A stretch of DNA of 64,000 nt from WHSW01 sp963828755. Lineage in GTDB: Bacteria; Actinomycetota; Thermoleophilia; Solirubrobacterales; 70-9. This document shows positions 19,118 through 27,458 of the stretch, in pieces (within the stretch, counting starts at the first letter, position 1; the number at the start of each line of letters is the position of its first letter). The position numbers and the translations under genes are program-made. Under the pieces are notes generated by a model. The model made no database searches and had not been told where the DNA came from. It was given only the letters and a program-made list of their open reading frames with translations. The stretch is taken from contig CAWHFY010000010.1 in the NCBI GenBank assembly GCA_963828755.1, forward strand, positions 124,001 through 188,000, given 5' to 3'.

Positions 19118-20082
19118 ATGCTCGAGTCGTCACTGAACCGGCCGTGCGGAGGGCGCTACGGCAACGTGATCGAGGCGGTCGGCAACACGCCCTTGGTCGA
19201 GTTGCCGCGCCTCTCGCCGAAGCCTGGCGTGCGGATCTTCGCGAAGCTCGAGGGCCGCAACCCGACCGGCTCGGTCAAGGACCGGGTCGCGAAGGCGATG
19301 ATCGAGGCCGCCGAGGCGGAGGGCGCGATCGCCCCCGGCCAGACGGTGCTCGAGCCGACCTCCGGCAACACCGGGATCGCGCTGGCGATGATCTGCCAGC
19401 GCAAGGGCTATCCGTTCACGGCGGTGATGCCCGACAACGTCACCGAGGAGCGCTCGCAGCTGCTGCGCATGTTCGGCGCCGAGATCATCTACTCCGAGGG
19501 CGCCAAGGGCTCCAACGGCTCGGTCGAGCTGGCGCTGGAGATGGTCGGCGCCGACGCGTCGTATTACATGCCCTACCAGTACGGCAACGAGGCCAATCCG
19601 GGCGCTCACTACAACGGCACCGCGGTCGAGATCCTCGACGAGCTCGACGACGTTGCCGCCTTCGTCGCGGGACTCGGCACCGGCGGCACGCTGATGGGCA
19701 ACGGGCGCCGGCTCAAGGAGGCCGATCCCGAGACGAAGATCGTCGCCGCCGAGCCCATGCAGGGCGAGCTCGTCCGGGCCTGCGCTCGCTCGACGACGGC
19801 TTCATCCCGCCGATCATCGACCTCTCGGTGCTCGACCGAAAGATCATGGTCTCGAACCGGGACGCGATCGTCTGGACCCAGAAGCTGCTGCACGAGGAGG
19901 GCCTGTTCGCCGGCGTCTCGGCGGGCGCGGTGGCCGCGATCTGCGTGCGGATCGCGGCCGAGCTCGACGGCGGCAACGTGGTGTTCCTCGTCCCCGACGA
20001 CGGCTGGAAGTACCTCTCCTCGGGGGTCTACACGACCCCGATCGAGGAGCTCGAAGGGATCGACGAGACGATCTGGTGGTAG
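19118..20082 (+). CDS. cysM: CysM-type cysteine synthase (frameshifted)
   Basis: PLP-dependent beta-replacement enzyme, about 321 residues. It follows the mycobacterial CysM pattern more than CysK: EAVGNTPLVELPRLSP, EGRNPTGSVKDR with the PLP-binding Lys54, EPTSGNTGIALA, YQYGNEANPGAHYNGT, AGLGTGGTLMGNGR, LRSLDDGFIPP and DGWKYLSSGVY. In Mycobacterium the homologue uses O-phosphoserine and the thiocarboxylated carrier CysO; no CysO gene is present in this window. A one-base break near 19777 splits the gene; motifs on both sides align. ATG 19118 (or GTG 19115) lies 10 bases after a TACACT element, so the message may be leaderless. Sits inside the glycan locus with no obvious link to it. Confidence 0.87.
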
Positions 20083-20155
20083 CCGCGCCGGGGCCCGCGG
20101 GGCCCGGCAGGTGAGCCGACCGAGGCGTTCCGCGCACCGGAGCGTTCGCTCTAAC

Positions 20156-20365
20156 ATGCGGCCGATGCCGCCAAGCGAGCTCGAAGCCCAGCGCGAACAG
20201 TTTCACCGTGAGCTGATGCGCAAATCGATGCGGATCGCCGAGCTCGAGCTTCTGCTCGAGCTCACCGAGAACCGCTACCGGCGCTCGCTGAGCTGGAAGC
20301 TGACCCGGCCCCTGCGCCTCGCGCAGCGGCTGCGGGTGCGCGCCCGGTCCCCGAAGCCCGGCTGA
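20156..20365 (+). CDS. Small coiled-coil protein preceding GT2 gene
   Basis: Sixty-nine residues, almost entirely helical: SELEAQREQFHRELMRKS then AELELLLELTENRYRRSL with heptad-like leucines, ending in SWKLTRPLRLAQRLRVR. The SxSWKLTxPLR motif is commonly found at the end of a coiled coil attached to multi-domain surface glycosyltransferases, where it precedes the catalytic domain. Here it is a separate gene whose stop overlaps the next start (TGATG). It may thus be a free oligomerisation subunit for the tandem GT2 enzyme, or a former fusion broken by a stop. ATG 20156; ATG 20165 is an alternative start. Confidence 0.65.
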   Translation: MRPMPPSELEAQREQFHRELMRKSMRIAELELLLELTENRYRRSLSWKLTRPLRLAQRLRVRARSPKPG

Positions 20366-22035
20366 TGAGGTCGAGGATCCGCAGGTCGGCGCTGACCCCG
20401 CGGGGTCGCGCCCGAAGGCGCGAGATCGCCGAGCAGCTGCACGCGCTGGCGGCGCGTCCGCTGATCTCGGTCGTGATGCCGACCTATGAGACCGACCCCC
20501 GGTATCTGCGCGACGCGATCGACTCGGTGCGCAACCAGCGGTACCCGGACTGGGAGCTGTGCGTGGCCGACGACGGGTCGCGCTCGAGCGCGGTCCGCGC
20601 AGAGCTCGAGCGCGCCCGCGCGCAGGACGCGCGGGTCAAGCCCGCCTATCTGGAGCGCAACGTCGGCATCGCCGCCGCCACCAACGCGGCGCTGGAGCTC
20701 GCCAGCGGCGAGTACGTAGCCTTCCTCGACCACGACGACGTGCTCTCCTCGGACGCGCTGCTGCGGGTCGTCGAGGTCCTCGGGGAGGACCCCGAGCTCG
20801 ACGTCGTCTACTCGGACTCGGACAAGCTGACCGCCCACGGCGTGCGCGCCGACCCGTTCTTCAAGCCGGACTGGTCGCCGGTCTACGCGCTCGGCGCGAT
20901 GTACATCGGCCACCTGCTGGTCGTCCGCCGCTCGCTCGCCGAGCGCGTGGGCGGCTTCGATTCCGCCTACGACAAGATCCAGGACTTCGAGTTCATGCTG
21001 CGCGTGTCGGAGGACACCGAGCGGATCCGCCACCTGCCCCGAATCCTCTATCACTGGCGCGCGATCCCGGGAAGCATCGCGGCCGGTACCGACCAGAAGG
21101 ACGGGGTCCCGGAGCTGCAGGCGCGAGCGGTCACCGCCCACCTCGACCGGATCGGCGCCCCCGCGCGCGCGGTCGCGCACCCGCGGATCGCCCACCGGGC
21201 CCAGCTCGCCCCGGATCCGCGTCGCACCCCGCCGCCGGAGGAGCTCGCCGCGCAGGTCACGGTGATCGTCGCCTGGAGCGGCGGCGACGGGCTCGGCCGC
21301 CTGCTCGCCTCGCTGCACGAGGTCGGCGAGCGCCCCCCGGCGGAGGTGATCGTCGTCGGCGCTGACGCCGCTGAGATCGAGCGCGCCGCGGGCGGCCACC
21401 CGGTGCGCGCGCTCGTCGACGACGGCGCCCTGCTGAACCACGCCCGGGCGCTGAACCGCGCCGCCGAGGCGGCGAGCACGCCGTGGCTGCTGCTCTCGAG
21501 CGACGCCGCCGAGGTGGTCGAGCCGGACTGGCTCACCCAGCTGTGGCTGCACGCTTCGCTGCCCGGCGTCGTCGCCGCTGGGCCGTTGATCTCGCGCCCC
21601 GACGGGCGTGCGGAGGCGGCCGGGTTCGCGATCGGTCTCGACCACCCAGTCGAGCCGATGCTCGCCGGGCTCGGCGTCGACGAGGACGGCTACTACGGCT
21701 CGCTGGTCTGCTCGCGCGACGTCTCCGCGGTCAGCGACGAGTTCATGCTGATCCGCCGCGCCGCGTTCGAGTCCGCTGGCGGCTTCGAGGAGAACTTCCT
21801 GACCGGCTACGCGGACTTCGACCTCTGCCAGCGGCTGCGCGCCGAGGGCGGGGGGGTGGTCTACGCGGCGCGCCCGCGGATCGTCGTGCACGAGACCCCC
21901 GCGGCCCGGCGGGAGGCGCTCGACATCGTCGACCGGGCCCTGTTCGTCGATCGCTGGTACGACCGGATCGCCGACGGCGACCCGTTCTTCAACCCCAACT
22001 TCGCCCGCGCCGAGGCGAGCTTCACCCCCGGATGA
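20365..22035 (+). CDS. Tandem two-domain GT2 glycosyltransferase
   Basis: Intact, 556 residues, two GT-A modules. Domain 1 (about 28-260): LISVVMPTYETDP, VADDGSRSS, NVGIAAATNAAL, VAFLDHDDVL (DXD) and a YDKIQDFEFMLRV acceptor-loop motif. Domain 2 (about 290-540) is more divergent: VTVIVAWSGGDG, then LNHARALNRAAEAA, LLLSSDAAEVV in place of DXD, and GGFEENFLTGYADFDLCQRL. The second module lacks a clean DXD triad and may be catalytically weak or bind a different donor. Start ATG 20365 overlaps the small coiled-coil gene; the end overlaps the next ATG by 4 bases. Typical of enzymes that assemble repeating units of surface polysaccharides. Confidence 0.85.
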   Translation: MRSRIRRSALTPRGRARRREIAEQLHALAARPLISVVMPTYETDPRYLRDAIDSVRNQRYPDWELCVADDGSRSSAVRAELERARAQDARVKPAYLERNVGIAAATNAALELASGEYVAFLDHDDVLSSDALLRVVEVLGEDPELDVVYSDSDKLTAHGVRADPFFKPDWSPVYALGAMYIGHLLVVRRSLAERVGGFDSAYDKIQDFEFMLRVSEDTERIRHLPRILYHWRAIPGSIAAGTDQKDGVPELQARAVTAHLDRIGAPARAVAHPRIAHRAQLAPDPRRTPPPEELAAQVTVIVAWSGGDGLGRLLASLHEVGERPPAEVIVVGADAAEIERAAGGHPVRALVDDGALLNHARALNRAAEAASTPWLLLSSDAAEVVEPDWLTQLWLHASLPGVVAAGPLISRPDGRAEAAGFAIGLDHPVEPMLAGLGVDEDGYYGSLVCSRDVSAVSDEFMLIRRAAFESAGGFEENFLTGYADFDLCQRLRAEGGGVVYAARPRIVVHETPAARREALDIVDRALFVDRWYDRIADGDPFFNPNFARAEASFTPG

Positions 22036-23261
22036 GCGCGCCCTCGACAGCGCCGGATCCGATGCGGCTCGTGATCGTCTACTTCGGCCCGTTTCACGTC
22101 AACAGCGCGATCCAGGCCTTTCACTTCGCGCGCGACCTGACCGACGTCGGTTGGACGGTCACGTTCGCGGCGGTGGGCGACCCGGCGCGGATCCGCGAGG
22201 TGGGCGAGCCGAACTTCGAGTGCGTCACGCACCGCGACCTCGCCGATGTGCTCGAGCGCTGCCGGCGCGCCGACGAGCCGACGATCGTTCTCGCCTGGAC
22301 GCCGCGCGAGATCGTCCGCCACGCGACCGAGGACTTCTGTCGCCGCCTCGGCGCCCCATACGTGATCCACCTCGAGGACAACGAGTGGTACCTGTACGGC
22401 GAAGCGGTCCGGAGGCCGATCGAGCAGGCGCGCCGCCTCACCCTCGCCGAGCAGGATCGGATCACCCCGCCGACCCTGATCCACCCGACCCACTCCGAGA
22501 CGTTCATGGCCGGCGCCGCCGGGATCACCGTGATCACCGAGGAGCTCAACGAGTTCAACCACGCCGGACGCCCGCATCACATCGCCCGGCCGGGAATCGA
22601 CTCGGAGCGCTTCCGTCCGGACCTCGACCCGCCGCTCGGGCGGCGAACGCTCGGGATCGACCCCGACGAGTTCGTGCTCGTCTACCACGGCACCGTCCAC
22701 TACGCCAACCAGCACGAGATGCTGAGCCTCTACCTCGCTGTGAAGTTGCTGCAGCGGCGCGGCCGCAAGGTGCGCCTGGTGCGCCTGGGCGAGACCGACC
22801 TGGGCGGCGTCGACCCGCGCTCGTTCGGGGCTCTGCGAGACGGCGTGATCGAGTTGGGCGCGGTCGGCTGGCTCGAGATTCCGGGATTCCTTGCGCTCGC
22901 CGACGCGTTCGTGCAACCCGGCGGCCCCGACGACTTCAACCGCTACCGGCTGCCCTCGAAGCTGCCCGAGTTCCTCGCCATGGGCCGCCCAGTCGTGCTG
23001 CCGAACTGCAACATCGGCCACGACCTCGAGCACGGCCAGGACGCGCTGCTGCTCGAGCGTGGCGACGCGCTCGAGATCGCCGAGCGCCTCGAGCAACTGA
23101 TCGCCGACCGCGAGTTGCGCGAGCGCCTCTCCGCCGGGGCGCGGCGGTTCGCGCTCGAGCACCTGAACTGGAAGGATAATTCGATCGCCCTCGGCCGCTT
23201 TCTCAATCGCATCGAAAACGAGCGCTCCCCGGAGCGCGAGCCCGCGCCGCTGGCGGCGTAG
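22032..23261 (+). CDS. GT4-like glycosyltransferase
   Basis: Intact, 409 residues, GT-B fold. The N-terminal domain begins LVIVYFGPFHVNSAIQA, a typical first strand with a glycine/asparagine loop. The C-terminal donor-binding domain starts at FVLVYHGTVHYANQHEM and contains the LPSKLPEFLAMGRPVVLP segment that corresponds to the GT4 nucleotide-sugar loop, followed by a LLLERGDALEIAERLEQL helix. An IHLEDNEWYLYGE insertion in the first domain is distinctive. ATG 22032 overlaps the upstream stop as ATGA, and the methyltransferase starts 2 bases after this stop, so all three genes should be co-translated. Confidence 0.8.
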   Translation: MSAPSTAPDPMRLVIVYFGPFHVNSAIQAFHFARDLTDVGWTVTFAAVGDPARIREVGEPNFECVTHRDLADVLERCRRADEPTIVLAWTPREIVRHATEDFCRRLGAPYVIHLEDNEWYLYGEAVRRPIEQARRLTLAEQDRITPPTLIHPTHSETFMAGAAGITVITEELNEFNHAGRPHHIARPGIDSERFRPDLDPPLGRRTLGIDPDEFVLVYHGTVHYANQHEMLSLYLAVKLLQRRGRKVRLVRLGETDLGGVDPRSFGALRDGVIELGAVGWLEIPGFLALADAFVQPGGPDDFNRYRLPSKLPEFLAMGRPVVLPNCNIGHDLEHGQDALLLERGDALEIAERLEQLIADRELRERLSAGARRFALEHLNWKDNSIALGRFLNRIENERSPEREPAPLAA

Positions 23262-23263
23262 CC

Positions 23264-24136
23264 GTGGCATCGCGAGCGCTCGAGACCGCCCGCCGGGCGA
23301 AGGCGGCAGCCCGGCGGCGGCTGAAGGCCCGGCTGGCGCCCGAGGACGGGATCGGAGCGGGCAGCAACGCGTCCGCCGCGGCCATCGCCGACGCCGACCT
23401 GTGGCCGATCCGCGACCTCTATCAGGGCAAGTTCGCGCTCGAGGCGATCGGCTACGGCACCGTGCGCGACTACGCCGACTCGACCGAGAACCTGCCCGGC
23501 CTCGCGGCCGCCAGCGCGGACATGAAGAACCTGCAGCGCTGCTGGACGCTGAAGGCGATCCTCGGCAACGTCCCCGTCGGCGGTCGCCTGCTCGAGATCG
23601 GCGCCGGTGAGCCGCTGGTCGCGGGGATCCTCTCGCGGCTCGGCTACGACGTGACGGTCGTCGACCCGTACGACGGCAGCGGCAACGGGCCGCGCGAGTA
23701 CTCGCTGTTCACCGCCACCTACCCGGATCTCGACTTCATCCGCGACCAGTTCCCGCCCGGGCGGGAGCTCGACGGCGCCTACGACTGCGTCTACTCGATC
23801 TCGGTGCTCGAGCACGTCCCGCTCGACGCGATCGACGGGGTCCTGGAGGCGGCATCGGCGGCGCTCGCGGAGCGCGGCGGGTCGCAGATCCACGCGGTCG
23901 ATCACGTGCTCGCCGGGTGGAGCTCCGACTCGCACCGCGAGGGCCTCGAGCGGATCGCCGCCGGGCTTGGGATCGGGCCCGAGGCGCTCGCGGCAACGAT
24001 CACCGCGATGGAGACCGATCCGGAGACCTACTTCGTCTCCGCCGAGGCGCACAACCAGTGGCGCGGTTCGGTCCCGTACGACTCGTATCCGATGCGCAGG
24101 ATCGGCTCGGTCGAGCTGTCCGCGCGCGGCGCTTAG
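23264..24136 (+). CDS. SAM-dependent methyltransferase
   Basis: Intact, 290 residues; GTG start 2 bases after the GT4 stop. The core reads GRLLEIGAGEPLVAGILSRLG (motif I), VTVVDPYDG as the acidic loop, YDCVYSISVLEHVPLD as motif II/post-I and GSQIHAVDHVLAG as the last strand before a long C-terminal segment with SWSS/HREGL helices. An Arg/Lys-rich N-terminal helix (RRAKAAARRRLKARL) may contact membrane phospholipids. The final 4 bases overlap the convergent Wzm gene. Likely O-methylates a sugar in the exported glycan; glycan-tailoring or chain-terminating methylation is known in ABC-exported polysaccharides, but assignment here is inference. Confidence 0.78.
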   Translation: MASRALETARRAKAAARRRLKARLAPEDGIGAGSNASAAAIADADLWPIRDLYQGKFALEAIGYGTVRDYADSTENLPGLAAASADMKNLQRCWTLKAILGNVPVGGRLLEIGAGEPLVAGILSRLGYDVTVVDPYDGSGNGPREYSLFTATYPDLDFIRDQFPPGRELDGAYDCVYSISVLEHVPLDAIDGVLEAASAALAERGGSQIHAVDHVLAGWSSDSHREGLERIAAGLGIGPEALAATITAMETDPETYFVSAEAHNQWRGSVPYDSYPMRRIGSVELSARGA

Positions 24137-24981
24137 AGCGCTTCGGCGATCTTCGGCGCCTGGCGGGTGAACACGCGCCAGGCGACCACGCAGACGACCA
24201 CGAAGATCGTGATCGCGGGGATCAGCCGCCACACGCTGCCGGCAGCCTCCGCCGCGGTCGGGGCGCTCGGGTCGATGATCCACACCCGGGCCTGCTCGAA
24301 GATCACCGCGAGCGGGTTGACCATCATCGGCGCCCGCAGACCGTCCGGGGCCACCTCGATCGGGTAGAGCAGCGGGGTGGCGTAGAAGAGCACGGTCGCC
24401 GAGACCGTCCAGATGATCAGCATGTCGCGGAAGCGCACGTAGAGCGCCGAGAGCAGCATCGAGACCGCGGTCGTCAGCATCGTCAGCGGCAACAGGATCA
24501 GGGGCATCAGCAGCCAGGTCCACATCGGGTCGACGCCGTAGGCCAGGATGAAGATGAACACGGCGACCATGTTGAGGCCGAGGTTCATGAGCCCCGTGAG
24601 GACGATCGAGAGCGGGATTACGAGGCGCGGGAACTGCGTCTTGCGGACGATCCCCTCCTGGGCCACGACGGAGGTCACCGCGGTCGTCGTCGACTCCTGG
24701 AAGAAGCCGAACAGGACGATGTTGAACAGAAGCAGGACCGGATAGTTGGGGACGTCGGAGCCGAGCCGGAAGATCTGTGTGAACACGAACAGCAGGACGG
24801 CGAACAGCATCAGCGGCCGCAGCAGCGACCAGAAGTAGCCGAGCACGGTGCCGAAATACGCGCGGCGGAACTCGGTCACCGCCATCAGCCAGAGCAGCTC
24901 GCCGAAGCGGCGGCTGCCGCCGCCGAGCGCCGACGGTCCGCGTACCGGGCGCAGCTCGAGCGAGTCCGGCGAGGCGCTCAT
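24133..24981 (-). CDS. wzm: Polysaccharide ABC exporter permease (Wzm-type)
   Basis: Intact, 282 residues of the ABC-2 family. After a cytoplasmic lead the conserved WLMAVTEFRRAYFGTVLGYFW amphipathic segment leads into six hydrophobic helices; the FFQESTTTAV stretch and MLLSALYVRFRDML between helices 4 and 5 are typical of O-antigen and teichoic acid exporters. The extracellular end helix precedes a short RQAPKIAEAL tail. ATG 24981 overlaps the Wzt stop (ATGA), so the two are coupled. With Wzt it would export a lipid-linked glycan across the membrane. Confidence 0.9.
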   Translation of the reverse strand: MSASPDSLELRPVRGPSALGGGSRRFGELLWLMAVTEFRRAYFGTVLGYFWSLLRPLMLFAVLLFVFTQIFRLGSDVPNYPVLLLFNIVLFGFFQESTTTAVTSVVAQEGIVRKTQFPRLVIPLSIVLTGLMNLGLNMVAVFIFILAYGVDPMWTWLLMPLILLPLTMLTTAVSMLLSALYVRFRDMLIIWTVSATVLFYATPLLYPIEVAPDGLRAPMMVNPLAVIFEQARVWIIDPSAPTAAEAAGSVWRLIPAITIFVVVCVVAWRVFTRQAPKIAEAL

Positions 24982-26255
24982 TGCGGCTCCCATCCGGCGC
25001 TCAGCTCGGCCTCGTCCACGATGTCGACGAGGCCGACCGTGGTCCCGGTGCCGAAGACGACGAAGTCGAGGATCCGCGGCGAGGCGATCAGCGGCTCGGC
25101 GAACGAGTGATTGCGATGCACCCAACACTGGATCGCATAGCGGCCCGGGGCGAAGCGGTTGGCGAGCTTGGCGCGCACGCGGACGTCGCCGCCGGGCGGG
25201 ATCGAGTCCCCGAGCTCGTGCTCAGGCGAGAGGCCGAGCCCGAAGCCGCCGATCTCGATCCCGTCGGCGTTCGTGATCACGAAGCCGAAGCTCGGCCCCT
25301 CGATCACGGTCGGCGCCTCGAACACGGCGTGAAACTCGAGCTCCTGGCCGCGCTCGACGTTCGTGGTCCGCTGGCCATCGGCGGTGATCCAGGCATCGAT
25401 CAGCAGGATCTCGGCGCCATCGGGAGCGACCGGATGCGTGTCCACGCCGCCGCTCGGCTTCGCGAAGTTGAGCCGCAGGTAGCGGCTCGCGACCTCGTCG
25501 GGCGCGCCCATCGCGATGATGTCGCCGTGGTCGAGCAGCATCGCGCGGTGGCAGTACTCCTCGACCGCCCCCATGTCGTGGGTGACCAAGACCACGGTGC
25601 GATCGGAGCCGCGGATCTCGTGAAAGACGTCCTTGCACTTCTGCTGAAAGGCGGCGTCGCCGACCGCCAGCACCTCGTCGATCAAGAGGATGTCGGCGTC
25701 GGACTGGATCATGATCGCGAAGGCGAGGCGGACCAGCATCCCCGAGGAGTAGTTCTTGAGCTTCAGGTCGGCGAACTCCTCGAGCTCTGCGAACTCGATC
25801 ACCGCCTCGAGGCGGCCCTCGGCGTCGTCGCGGCTGAGGCCCATCAGGACCCCGTTGAGGATCACGTTCTCGCGCGCGGTCAGCTCGGGGTTGAAGCCGA
25901 CCCCGAGCTCGATGAACGGGGCGACGCGCCCGGCCATGCGGATCGTCCCCGCCTCGGCGCGGTAGATCGAGGCGAGGATCTTCAGCAGGGTCGACTTGCC
26001 GGTCCCGTTGCGCCCGACGATCCCGAAGAACTCGCCGCGGTGGACCTCGAAGGAGACGTCGCGAAGCGCCTCGAGGCGGCGCACCTGGCCGGCGGCAAGC
26101 GGGTGCAGGACGCGCTCTTTGATCGAGTCGACGCGCTGCAGCGGGATCTCGAAGCTCTTGACGAGGTTGCGGACCTCGATCGCCAGCGGCCGATCCTCGA
26201 CCGTCGGGTCGGGCCGCTCATGCTGCGGCGAGACGATCTCCTCGAGCGGGGTCAT
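24978..26255 (-). CDS. wzt: Polysaccharide ABC exporter ATPase with C-terminal carbohydrate-binding domain (Wzt-type)
   Basis: About 425 residues. Nucleotide-binding domain (about 20-265): Walker A GRNGTGKSTLLK, Q-loop PFIELGVGFNPELTARENV (the long form typical of Wzt/TagH), signature YSSGMLVRLA, Walker B ILLIDEVLAVGD, switch VVLVTHDM. Residues about 290-425 form a beta-rich Wzt_C-like domain (ELEFHAVFEAP, FVITNADGIEIGG, GRYAIQCWVHR) that in known systems recognises the modified end of the glycan. This fits the many methyltransferases nearby. ATG 26255 is used; GTG 26279 would add 8 residues (MRSNLSAS). The stop overlaps the Wzm start. Confidence 0.9.
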   Translation of the reverse strand: MTPLEEIVSPQHERPDPTVEDRPLAIEVRNLVKSFEIPLQRVDSIKERVLHPLAAGQVRRLEALRDVSFEVHRGEFFGIVGRNGTGKSTLLKILASIYRAEAGTIRMAGRVAPFIELGVGFNPELTARENVILNGVLMGLSRDDAEGRLEAVIEFAELEEFADLKLKNYSSGMLVRLAFAIMIQSDADILLIDEVLAVGDAAFQQKCKDVFHEIRGSDRTVVLVTHDMGAVEEYCHRAMLLDHGDIIAMGAPDEVASRYLRLNFAKPSGGVDTHPVAPDGAEILLIDAWITADGQRTTNVERGQELEFHAVFEAPTVIEGPSFGFVITNADGIEIGGFGLGLSPEHELGDSIPPGGDVRVRAKLANRFAPGRYAIQCWVHRNHSFAEPLIASPRILDFVVFGTGTTVGLVDIVDEAELSAGWEPQ

Positions 26256-26304
26256 CGACGCTGACAAGTTAGAGCGCACCGGGGGTCACGCCCGGGAGCG
26301 GCGG

Positions 26305-27378
26305 TCAGGCGACCGCGGCTTCCCAGCGCTCGAGGTTCTGTTCGTACATCTGAGTGAGGATGTCGTCGATCCCGAAGCGGGGCGACCAGCCCGGGTAGTC
26401 CGCCTCGAACGGGGCGAGGTCGGAGATCCACCAGCGGTGGTCGCCGATCCGCGGTTCCGGCCCCATCTCCCACTCGAGCTCGCGCCCGGCGATCCGCTCG
26501 CAGGCCTCGATCGCCTCCAGCATCGAGCAGTTCGAGTAGCGCCCACCGCCGATGTTGTAGACCGCCGCCGCCCGCGGCGCCTCGCGAAACGCTTCGAACG
26601 CAGCGACCATGTCGGCGGAGTGGATGTTGTCGCGGACCTGCTTGCCCTCGTAGCCGAACACCGTGTACGGGGTGCCGGTGACGACGCACTTCATCAGATA
26701 GGCGAGGAAGCCGTGGAGCTTGGCGCCCGCGTGCTGCGGGCCGGTCAGGCAGCCGCCGCGAAAGCAGACCGTCGGCATCTCGAAGTAGCGCCCGTACTCC
26801 TGCACCAGCAGGTCGGCGGCCGCCTTCGAGGCTCCGAACAGCGAGTGGGTCGAGAGGTCGATCGACATCGAGGTGTCGATTCCCTCGAAGTAGTGATGCG
26901 ACTCGGGCAGCTCGAGCCGCGTCTCGAGGTTCTCGAGCGGCAGCCGGTTCGGGGTGTCGCCGTAGACCTTGTTGGTCGAGCAGAAGATGAACGGCGAGTC
27001 CGGGCAGTGCTGGCGCGCGGCTTCCAGCAGGTTGAGGGTGCCGTTGGCGTTGACGCCGAAGTCGGTCTGCGGCTCGCGCGCCGCCCAATCGTGCGACGGC
27101 TGCGCGGCGGTGTGGACGACGACCTCGATCGAGCCGGCGTGCTCGGCGAACAGCCGCTCGACCCCGTCGGCGTCGCGGATGTCGAGTTCGTGCGAGCGGA
27201 AGGCGTCGAGGCTCGAGGTCAGCTCAGCGGTCACCGGCGAGGTCGAGGCCTCGGGCCCGAAGAACCGGCTGCGCATGTCGTTCTCGATTCCGAGCACGTC
27301 GAATCCCTGCGCGACCAGATGGCGCACGGATTCCGAGCCGATCAGCCCGCCGGATCCTGTGACTATCGCGGTTCCCAT
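26305..27378 (-). CDS. NAD-dependent epimerase/dehydratase, extended SDR (CDP-paratose-2-epimerase-like)
   Basis: Intact, 357 residues. Nucleotide-binding loop VTGSGGLIGS at the start, VVVHTAAQPSHDW in the family position of the NNAG-type motif, FCSTNKVYGDTPN, and GGCLTGPQHAGAKLHGFLAY, FGYEGKQVRDNIHSADMV near the C-terminus. This pattern recalls CDP-tyvelose/paratose epimerases. The catalytic tetrad position shows SLFGASK: Phe181 replaces the usual Tyr and Lys185 is kept. I recall close relatives sharing this, so it may define a subgroup rather than a mutation. ATG 27378 gives the standard N-terminus; GTG 27432 is less likely. The gene ends 49 bases above Wzt. Likely makes a nucleotide sugar for the glycan. 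Confidence 0.82.
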   Translation of the reverse strand: MGTAIVTGSGGLIGSESVRHLVAQGFDVLGIENDMRSRFFGPEASTSPVTAELTSSLDAFRSHELDIRDADGVERLFAEHAGSIEVVVHTAAQPSHDWAAREPQTDFGVNANGTLNLLEAARQHCPDSPFIFCSTNKVYGDTPNRLPLENLETRLELPESHHYFEGIDTSMSIDLSTHSLFGASKAAADLLVQEYGRYFEMPTVCFRGGCLTGPQHAGAKLHGFLAYLMKCVVTGTPYTVFGYEGKQVRDNIHSADMVAAFEAFREAPRAAAVYNIGGGRYSNCSMLEAIEACERIAGRELEWEMGPEPRIGDHRWWISDLAPFEADYPGWSPRFGIDDILTQMYEQNLERWEAAVA

Positions 27379-27458
27379 GAGCGGAAAACGGACCGGCCCC
27401 CGCCGGTCCGCAACGGGGCCCATGTTAGCCATCCGGGCGCGCTCCAGAGCGGCTTGGC

